DNA from: Ophiura sarsii
Taxonomy: Eukaryota > Echinodermata > Ophiuroidea > Amphilepidida > Ophiuridae
Assembly (NCBI GenBank): GCA_035610835.1
Contig: CM069447.1
Coordinates: forward strand, 40,413,437-40,477,436
DNA: 64,000 nucleotides
Direction of reading: 5' to 3'
In this document: positions 56,394-64,000 of the stretch, piece by piece
How positions within the stretch are numbered: position 1 is the stretch's first letter
Layout: every line of letters starts with the position of its first letter
Position numbers and translations under genes: made by a program
Notes under the pieces: generated by a model
The model's database searches: none
What the model saw: the letters and a program-made list of their open reading frames with translations, nothing else
What the model was told of the DNA's origin: nothing

Positions 56394-57255
56394 ACCCTAT
56401 CTTTCCAAAAAGAGTTTTGTGAAATGTCAGTATGTTAATAAACTATAGATTCAAAGTTATGAATAATAAATTAAAAAATAAATTAGTTAATTAACTTTAA
56501 AAAGTAAGCAAGTAAGCTTCCATTATATGATAGTAATAAAGTCATACTTTCTCTCTTATTTAATTAAACGTTCGTTACGTTTGATTTTAGGGGTAAAAGC
56601 AAGTTAGCTTTTTAAGTGGTTCTATTTTATGAAAACACGACTCCCCATCTCTTTATTCAAAGAATTGAATATACTCACTGCTCTACAATTTTCTCAAAAA
56701 TGCAACGTTAAAGCTTAACGGCTTTTTTACTGAACTGAGTTTTGGAAGTTCTGATAATCATTGATTCATCCACGGGAATGTTTTTAACGTTCTTTAATGT
56801 TCTAAGTTCTGAATATATTTTTAAACTCTGTCAAAGTTTTTACGGAATAAATCTAATATATTACTTGAAGTAAATGAATACACTTCTAGTACAGTTTTTA
56901 CGGTATAAAACTGTTATATCTTTCATTAAGATAATATGATTGAATTTTACAAGTTCACGCCCGACACAGTGTTTGCCGGTCTTAGCCTACCTTTCATTTT
57001 ATTTAATTTATTAAATAAATAAAAGTTTTCTGTTTTCAAATGCTACACATATTTTAGATTTTCTAGTTTGAACTTCTATTATAGCATTTTAAAATCGGTG
57101 GTTTTAAAAGAGTTAGTTTGGTCGTCCGAAAGCAGGTACCCTTGTTACCCTCCCACCCTTTGTAATGACTGTTGTAGTGCTCTTCTATGATGTCCTTGTC
57201 CGCCACATTTGTAGGGCAGTAGGAAGTTACAATGGTTTATTTAAATGTAATTTAA

Positions 57256-57611
57256 AGTGAACGCCCTCAACATCGAAAAAACAAAAATTGAAAGCAGATT
57301 TTCTTGCAGATTTACATTTCTGATCATAAATCGTACATACATTCCAAGTTACAGGGCGATACGATTCTTAATTACTTCAAAATCATGGTTTTAGAGTGAA
57401 AATAAACTGTCGTGATAACACGACACTTTATATTTTTACTCTAAATTCACTCTAAAACCATGATTTTGAGGTAATTAGGAATCGTATCGCTCTGTAACTT
57501 TGAATGTATATACGATTTATGATCAGAAATGTAAATCTGCAAGAAAATCTACTTTCTAAACAAAAATCATGAATAGAGGGCGCTCTGTGGAAAAGATCAC
57601 ATAATATGCCT
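57256..57611. mobile_element. TTAA foldback MITE, copy 2 of 3
   Basis: Matches 41926-42301 (attgaaagcagatttt, taattacttcaaaatcatgg, tgaggtaattaggaatcgta). TTAA lies at 57252-57255 and 57612-57615. The centre differs (gtcgtgataacacgac). Confidence 0.8.
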
Positions 57612-58839
57612 TTAATGATGAAAATCGGAACAAATAATATGTTATACACTTCCTTTGGAAGCAGATTTCCATTACGATTTAGTGAAAATATATAGCTAGT
57701 TTTCAGTGTTTCATTTATCCTTAATTCAACATTTTGCCAAACACCTTTTATAACTGGGCATGGTCAAAACATATGTTCAATAGTTTCTTTCTCAAGGCAT
57801 AAATGGCCATTGTCATAATCAATAACCTTAACAAGGAATTGCTTGGAATATGAACAGTATATTTATAGAGCTTGGGAAAATACCTCGGAAACGAATCCTC
57901 TTTGATATTTGTTTGTAAAATATACTCAAGACCTCCCAAAGTAATCATTTGGTATATCTTCGCACGGTGCATTTTCATCGCGGAGGAAAAGGTTCAACCA
58001 CTTTATTTTTAGCTATATCGGTATTGAACATATTTATCATATCGACTCCTCCCTTAACTATTGGTACAATCATAACAGAACGTTTGAATTTGTCTGGTTT
58101 TCCACAGATGTAATTATGCACAAATGTTGTTTAAAATTAATTTGTAACTGAAAGCATTGACCTTAAATAAGTCATTTTAGAAAAGTCCAGGCTTTTTAAA
58201 ATCCCTTCGCATTTCTTAATTGTCTTTGAGCTGGGACATTATTGGCTCTGCATCATAATCATAATATTTATTATAGTCATGCCCTTTAAATATTCCTAGT
58301 ATTTAAAACTGGTCCTCTGTAATCCACAAACTTACATCTAAACCTTGGCATGTGTTTTTAAACTACTTTAAATTACTCGATGGAACTTAATACAATATGG
58401 CTCAAATATCTTATGCGAATCCGTCTATCCTACAGGCAAACTTACGAACACGGGGAGCACGGAATTACACGAGGAGTACGAGGTCTTTCTAAATGCAAGA
58501 CATTTGTAGTTATAGTATAGGCGGACAATTCCCTCAACAAAATAGTTTCAATAAAATGTGTAATTTAACTTGTCAATGGTAAAGTATTTTGTTTTCAGTA
58601 TATTCGTCGTTGGTATTACATAGTAACTTAGTGAATACGTTACTATGGTAAAGCAAGTTATGTGATATTTTTTCAAAATTGTTACACATACTTTTTTTTC
58701 TCTCCTAAAATGGAGTTTGAGGGTAGACTTTCCTGTACTCATGAATCTATCTTGGCTATATATTTTCACTAAATCATAATGGAAATCTGCTTCCAAAGGA
58801 AGTGTTTAACATATTATTTGTTCCGATTTTCATCATTAA
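57612..58839. mobile_element. TIR element with LINE remnant inside
   Basis: Inverted ends of about 85 bp (57612-57697 and 58755-58839): ttaatgatgaaaatcggaac and mirror, ggaagcagatttcc and mirror. The interior holds a minus-strand LINE fragment near 57650-57990. Confidence 0.75.
57650..57990 (-). pseudogene. LINE C-terminal zinc-knuckle (zf-RVT-like) remnant
   Basis: Minus-strand translation near 57815-57660 reads GHLCLEKETIEHMF, a stop, then PCPVIKGVWQNVELRINE, matching the C-x-x-C-x-x-E-T-x-E-H-x-F-x-x-C-x-x-x-x-x-x-W layout at the end of many LINE reverse transcriptases. The frame before it (57978-57816) contains FPRYFPKLYKYT and belongs to the same relic. Inactive. Confidence 0.6.
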
Positions 58840-58974
58840 GCAGTCAATGCTATATAGTGTGTTCCCTTATTTGAGATCGTAGTCGAAGACACTGTAAACT
58901 GCGTTAACGGTGTCAAACCATGGAATTTTATTTCGAACGAAAAAACACTCAGAAAAAAAGGTTGTCGGAGTATT

Positions 58975-59445
58975 TCAACGTATTCAAACCATGATGTTGA
59001 CGTAATTAGGAATCGTATCGCCAAGGATCATGATAAGCGGGGCGATTTTTACCCCTCGGTCCTTCTGCCAAAGCACCCGGTTATGCTGAAAAATAAACAA
59101 CCGAGCGCTGATATTTTGTCCAAACCAGCGCCCGGGAAGCTTGCCCAAAACATCAATTTCGCTTAAGCTTATTTGATTTAATAAAAGGTTAGCTCCCGGT
59201 TGACTAAAAGTAGCTCCCGGTTCTCAATAAATCCTCCTGATCCGGGCGCTACTTTTGAAAAAAAGTAGCTCTCGGTAAAACAAATGTTATCTTGAACCTT
59301 GCGTATCGCTCTGAAACTAAAATCATCTTACGATTTGTGATCTTAAAAAGCCCCGCAAATATGCAAAGAATATCTGCTTTCAAAGTAAAAATCAAGGACA
59401 GAGGTCGTCATTTGGAAAAGATTGCATAATGCGACTTTCAATTGT
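58975..59445. mobile_element. TTAA foldback MITE, copy 3, interrupted
   Basis: 58975-59023 (gacgtaattaggaatcgtat) and 59300-59445 (gcgtatcgctctg, atctgctttcaaagtaaaaa, ggaaaagattgcataatg) match parts of the family. About 275 bp of unrelated sequence with repeated agctcccggtt phrases lies between. Confidence 0.6.
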
Positions 59446-59878
59446 ATTAGCTTTTTTGGACGCCATACAATTGTTTAATTGTAAACACTATCATGTTCAA
59501 AAAAAATACCCAGGTAATAAATCATGTGACAACTGCAAGACTGCTAAGAGCGTTGACAAAGAATACAAACGTACCCAACACTCGAAAAGTATACCAAACT
59601 TGGCATACAATAATGTTATTCCCATTAAAGGTGTATGTTCTGATCACTTTTGTTTGCCTGTGATTTTTTTTTTCACATCAATATATTTTGATATCGGAAA
59701 AATCCCTAATTTCTCATTATGTCTGTTAAATCTTAGGGGCCAGAAATGTTCCAGTAGATTTTTTGTTAGAAATTATAGGTTAAAATGGGGTGAATTACTG
59801 CCAAAGATGGTTAACCACCCGCCTGTTTGTGTACTAATCAATGGGCAAATTACTTGTGACCTTGTGCTTCTGGAATAA
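59429..59878 (+). other. Unrecognised 149-codon open frame
   Basis: Longest unexplained frame in this part of the window. Contains a CDNCKT pair, a KEYKRTQHSK basic run and a hydrophobic stretch near residue 80. It starts inside the end of a MITE, has no splice signals that I can see, and a second short frame overlaps its end (59841-60071). No family recognised; it may be chance or a decayed element. Confidence 0.15.
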
Positions 59879-60914
59879 GAACCATTGGAGTTATGCAACT
59901 CAAACTTTGGAATGCGACAATTTTAAGGATGACCTTTCATGTAAAATAGAAAACATCAAGTTCAAAATCGGGCCAGCAATCAGAACATCTACCATTAACG
60001 ATCCAACCATGTTTAGCATGACTAAAACAATCGCGGACGCGTTGAAACTCTGTGCGGTGGTAAATGTGTAACACATCCCCGGTAAGTACGATTCAGGGCA
60101 AAAATGTGTAAAATACCGTCAACGTCGACGAAAATCTTGCTGGTATATATATGATAAATAAACAACATAATCGGCCGAGTGTACCAAACTGGCGTAACTT
60201 AATAGAGAGGTAAGCTACCTCCCAAGTAGTTATGCCCTAACTGTAGCATAACTTACTAACGATGTAATTCTGAGAGCAAGTTACACCAGCATAGTAACTA
60301 GCGAGTTAAATATTCACATTAATCAGCATCGTCCCCTTACAAAATTAATTCTCGTATATGTCAAGTGTTCACCAATACTTTACGGTAACATTCTGACGTG
60401 AATGGTTCTTCGTATTGTTACAAATGTGTTGTCACTCGCTAGGTCATAGGTGAGTGTAAATAAAGAATCACGTTGAATCGGCCTGCGGTCTGGACAAAAT
60501 GACGTCATTTATGTAGCCAAAAAAATTCGAAGTTGTTTACCGCTTTTTCAAAAATAAGGACTATCATGACATTACAAACATATTTTGGGCGAGTGTCACA
60601 TACAAATGTTGAACTAAGACTAAGAGGTACAATTTTCATGATAAAAATCTGTTTAGTGTAGTTGAATAGTTCAATGGTTTATTAATAACATAATAACACC
60701 TCTATCGTCCAATCTCAGTGGCGTGCTACTGATCCTGTCTTTTATAAACGGAAAGCACGGATTCGATTCCCGAAATTCCCTTATGTGGGTTTTTTCAAAC
60801 ATGATAGTGACTTAATGAAATAATTCAATATAATGGCCCAGGTATTGACATACTTTTAGTATTTATTTATTATTAATCAATTGATTTATAGAATGTGTAT
60901 GTATTATTATTAAT
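59879..60914. other. Non-coding stretch
   Basis: No supported gene beyond the doubtful 76-codon frame to 60071. Contains one tRNA-like sequence (60708-60780). Confidence 0.4.
60708..60780 (+). repeat. tRNA-like sequence, weak
   Basis: B-box-like GGATTCGATTCC at about 60759-60770 with a poor A-box (AGTGGCGTGCTA). Possibly a SINE head. Confidence 0.4.
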
Positions 60915-61110
60915 ACCTTGATTTTTTCGAAAATCAAGGTTATGTATCTCTGCCGTTTCTTTCCTCCTCTTCTTCTTCCTCTTCTTCTTTCTTTCCTCAA
61001 ACCCACCTACAAAATGCATCTCCTCCTACATCTTACATGCTACAATCACCAGACTTGGTCAGTAGAACCCCCCCCCCCCACCTAACCTTCATATAGGGTG
61101 TTCACAGTTT

Positions 61111-61124
61111 GGGGTCAAAGGTCA
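61111..61124 (+). promoter_or_regulatory. DR1-type nuclear-receptor site (in repeat)
   Basis: GGGGTCAAAGGTCA, a direct repeat of AGGTCA-like half-sites with one-base spacing as bound by RXR, HNF4 or COUP-TF. Presence of the motif is certain; function is not shown. Repeated at 61708-61721. Confidence 0.35.
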
Positions 61125-61552
61125 CACAGGGGTCACACGGGGTCAAAACGTGATTTTCCCTTAAAACGCATTTCCAATTTAGTCAAATGACCTAAGATCG
61201 TCAAAATTGGTCCACATATTCCTTATGACCCTACGCATATATAATAGTTTGGTTTTTAAAATTAAAAATCATTTGGGGTCACTAGGGGTCAAAATGTAAA
61301 TTTTCAATTCGATCATTTAAAATGCATCTTGTCTCAGAGGAAATGACTCATGACCTTCATAATTGGTCAAAAGATTCCTTTGGTCCGTGCACATATAGGG
61401 TGTTCAGCGATTAAAAGTGACATATCATACGGGGTCACTAGGGGTCATTGAACTTTACAGGGGTAAAAGTTAAGACATGCTCCGATTTGGACCGGGTTTG
61501 TTGCATCTTGTTTGGTTTGATGAGCCAAGAAAGTAAGTCAATAATATTGACC

Positions 61553-61565
61553 AGGTCAAAGGTCA
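61553..61565 (+). promoter_or_regulatory. DR1-type nuclear-receptor site, perfect consensus
   Basis: AGGTCAAAGGTCA, the textbook DR1, followed by further GGGGTCA half-sites. Function unknown. Confidence 0.35.
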
Positions 61566-61707
61566 AGAAGGGGTCACTAGGGGTCAAAATATTAATTTTA
61601 ACTTCTATTACTTTAAATGCATCTCCTCCTACATCTTACATGCTACAATCACCAGACTTGGTCAGTAGAACCCCCCACCTAACCTTCATATAGGGTGTTC
61701 ACCGTTT

Positions 61708-61721
61708 GGGGTCAAAGGTCA
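61708..61721 (+). promoter_or_regulatory. DR1-type nuclear-receptor site (second unit)
   Basis: GGGGTCAAAGGTCA at the same place in the second tandem unit as 61111-61124. Confidence 0.35.
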
Positions 61722-62452
61722 CACAGGGGTCACACGGAGTCAATATGTGATTTCCCCTTAAAACGCATTTCCAATTTATTGAAATGACCTAGGATCGTCA
61801 AAATCGGTCAACATATTCCTTATGACCGTACGCATATGTAATAGTTCGGTTTTTAAAATCAAAAATATTTGGGGTCACTAGGGGTCAAAATGTCAATTTT
61901 CACTCCTTTCGCTCAAAATGTTTCTTGTCTCAGAGGATATGACTGATGACCGTCACAATTGGTCAAATGATTCCTTTGGTCCATGCACATATAGGCATCT
62001 CAGCATTTAAAATTGACATTTTATATGGGGTCACTAGGGGTCATTGACCTATACATGGTGTAAAAATTCAAGACTTGATCCGATTTTAACTGGACTTGTT
62101 TCTTCTTGTGCGCATTGATAAGCCAAGAAAAAAATCAATCATCATAACGAAGTCAACGGTCAAGAAGACGTCACTAGGGATCATTTTCTCATAAAAAATC
62201 AAGGTAACCTGGTCTTAGACCAGAACAAGATCTAGTTGTATTACTGTTATGCTTCAACTTACTCTTGGGTCCCGTCAGGTATAAGATTTAAATGGCAACA
62301 AAATAATTTTTGGTTGCTTTCATGGCAACAGGTCAAATGTTTAATTTTTGATAGTCACTTGGCTGTCAGTGCCCAAGGGCCTATTAATACACAAAATATA
62401 AGAAATATAGAATAAATTCTTTTAAAAAAAAAAGTGCTTCAACACTTAAAAA

Positions 62453-62600
62453 ACCGGCGAATGTCCTAACCCGAAAAAAAAAAAAAAAGGTCACCGACCG
62501 GCGGGGACTCGAACCCCGATCAATAATGGAACTTTTTTAGGTCGTGGATTCAAGTCCCCGCCGCTGAATTTCCTTATTTTTGGTTGGGACATTCGCCGGT
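62453..62600. repeat. Small inverted element built of two tRNA-like ends
   Basis: Outer arms accggcgaatgtcctaacc and mirror (62582-62600). Inside, minus-strand GGGGTTCGAGTCCCCGCC near 62490-62512 and plus-strand GATTCAAGTCCCCGCC near 62548-62565 are T-arm/B-box sequences facing each other. Confidence 0.7.
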
Positions 62601-63161
62601 GTTTGTTTATATTTATTGCTATAATTGTCTTTTGAAAATACCCACGGTTGAAAACTGCTTTATATTATATAAACATTCATAATCATACGCTATTATTTTC
62701 TACTGATATATTTTATTGATACATTTTCATTGATATACAGGTTAACAAAACGAATCTTATCAGATATCAATTAACAATGAAAATCGTCAGTAACAATGAA
62801 GATATCAATAATGATATATAAGAGTTACGTGTAATACTAGTATTAAAGAATAGATAACCTTCACAAGTTTTATAGAAGTTCTACGAATACAATAGTTTCC
62901 GGTAATCATTATGATTACAAGTAAGGGCAGCGTAAGAATGAGCTATGGTTTGCGGAGGTTTCCAGTTTTCAATACGATTTATTCCGTTAAGATATACTAC
63001 CGGGTTCCAAAGTGTCGGCAATCAATTATTTCCTTTCATCCTTCCGCGGCCCTTACCGAGGTTCAATCATTTCGCTATCACGCACGACTAAGGACATGGG
63101 TTAAAAATATTGTGTTCGCAAAACCGCTGTACGAGGGGCATTCAATGAATTCCTGCAACCA
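62601..63161. other. Non-coding stretch
   Basis: AT-rich; the 84-aa frame at 62911-63165 has no recognised domain. Confidence 0.4.
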
Positions 63162-63521
63162 TTGAAAATCTCTAAACCGTGACATGTGTCAATAATATAA
63201 ACTTACGATACTTAAACTCTAAGTCTTACCGCTTTCTCACGGAAAACATGTGGGTCATTTTTATCATGAAATTTCAGTACATATAATTTTTGACAAGAAT
63301 CAGCATTATAAATCAAGCGCCAATATTAACACCGTAAACGCACGTATCTTAATGCATGCCATAAACTTGTCTTTCAAATTTCCCGCCATTGTAACATTTA
63401 ATTCCCTAACCAGTGCCCTAAGATCACGGTATTCACGGCGAAAAGAGTAAGACTTACAGTTTAAGTATCATAAGATTACCAAGTATTGTACTGACACGTG
63501 TCACAGTTCAGAGATTTTCAA
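63162..63521. mobile_element. TIR element, about 360 bp
   Basis: Arms of about 80 bp (63162-63241 and 63435-63521): ttgaaaatctctaaac and mirror, gacatgtgtca and gacacgtgtca, acttaaactctaagtctta and mirror. Non-coding. Confidence 0.75.
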
Positions 63522-64000
63522 TCTCATTTTTCAATTTGCCTAATGAGAAGCAACTTTTACCCTGTGAGTCGAAAGAGACAGACGATCAAAACCTTCGTAA
63601 TCGTATTGTTTACGCCACTCAGGCCACGAACAAAAAGTTGGCCGTTCAACGGGCCCAACCGACCTCTTTTAATCGACTTTTTTATTTGTTTACACATGCT
63701 TTTTGAATTGTTGAGAATTTCTTTAAAATGGTTGGACAATGTTGAAGACAATTTCTGAAATGGTTTTAAAAACATTGAACATTATTAAAGATTCAGCCTG
63801 TTGATCATATTTTGAAATAAATCAAAGATTTTGTTGAGAGCTTCATTGTCACTCAAATTAGAAGACCCTGCAAAGACAAATAAGTAAACAAAATACACTC
63901 ATTGTAAAGAAACCTGGTGTCAAACTTAAGCTAGGGGTGGACCGTCGAATATCACAACTGCGTGATGGGAAATATTTGTATACTAGTAACCTGCAATAAG
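63522..64000. other. End of window, non-coding
   Basis: Overlapping short frames on both strands at 63498-63775 have no domain. Nothing else supported. Confidence 0.4.

Larger units (their letters stand above)
48787..57164 (-). mobile_element. Composite Penelope-like retroelement with inverted arms and hammerhead ribozymes
   Basis: An 8.4-kb structure bounded by inverted arms (48787-50327 and 56071-57164). On the coding (minus) strand the order is: direct repeat R2, about 1.1 kb of unassigned sequence, hammerhead ribozyme, direct repeat R1, Penelope-like RT, degenerate stem-loop, second hammerhead, ORF1, two histone-type stem-loops, and the unit end. A terminal sequence tccgaaagcaggtaccc followed by cctcccacc is repeated at each unit end (48793, 53513, 55649 and, inverted, 57126-57158). 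Tandem and inverted partial copies are typical of Penelope-like insertions. The whole is best read as several joined partial copies rather than one clean insertion. Confidence 0.8.
56071..57164 (+). repeat. Right inverted arm of the composite element
   Basis: Inverted copy of 48787-50327 without the MITE. Contains a partial ORF1, both stem-loops (56325-56340, 56378-56393) and the terminal sequence at 57126-57158. Confidence 0.92.
60915..62205 (+). repeat. 603-bp tandem duplication rich in GGGGTCA motifs
   Basis: Units 61012-61614 and 61615 to about 62200 align along their length (ctcctcctacatcttacatg, ggggtcactaggggtca). A perfect palindrome accttgatttt/aaaatcaaggt at 60915-60940 marks the left side, and aaaaaatcaaggt at 62193-62205 the right. 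Frames such as 61448-61693 are artefacts of the repeat. Confidence 0.85.

Noticed and set aside
61448..61693. 81-codon frame
   Set aside because: It lies within the 603-bp tandem repeat and crosses the unit border.

Overview
This is an animal nuclear-genome window: AT-rich, repeat-dominated, with split coding exons, scattered tRNA-like SINE heads, and many kinds of DNA transposon and retrotransposon. The few host-like exons encode extracellular domains: C-type lectin, PAN/apple, HYR, and a short Cys-rich ending. HYR, PAN and lectin exons together fit a marine invertebrate deuterostome, most likely an echinoderm, possibly a hemichordate. I cannot name the species. One 100-N assembly gap (6744-6843) cuts through the lectin exon.

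Layout. 0-5.2 kb: two decayed LINE fragments, a 0.6 kb foldback element and a diverged tandem repeat. 6.8-12.3 kb: minus-strand secreted-protein exons (signal-peptide exon, PAN exon, broken lectin exon) around a plus-strand RTE-like LINE. 12.3-19 kb: foldback elements and tandem repeats. 19.8-23.5 kb: a minus-strand HYR exon, a 5'-truncated RTE-like LINE with target-site duplication, and a Cys-rich terminal exon ending in a perfect hairpin. 23.6-31.5 kb: foldback and TIR elements, then fragments of another retroelement in permuted order. 31.5-48.7 kb: mostly non-coding repeats, including foldback families with TTAA flanks, an element with poly-G/poly-C ends, and a cluster of tRNA-like sequences.

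The highlight is 48.79-57.16 kb, a composite retroelement bounded by ~1.1 kb inverted arms. On the minus strand it carries a Penelope-like reverse transcriptase with the DKG, PKIHK and YMDD blocks but no visible GIY-YIG endonuclease. Two complete hammerhead ribozymes flank the RT; their predicted cleavage sites are 3161 nt apart. A second, unrecognised ORF (263 aa, basic Q/N-rich tail) follows the downstream ribozyme. Just after its stop codon are two stem-loops of the type that ends replication-dependent histone mRNAs, the second followed by a purine-rich block like a U7 target. A degenerate third stem-loop follows the RT stop. A retroelement that combines hammerhead ribozymes with histone-type 3' ends would form defined ends without poly(A); I know of no description of this combination.

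57.2-64 kb: more foldback elements, a LINE zinc-knuckle remnant, a 603-bp tandem duplication rich in GGGGTCA/AGGTCA motifs, and tRNA-like palindromes.
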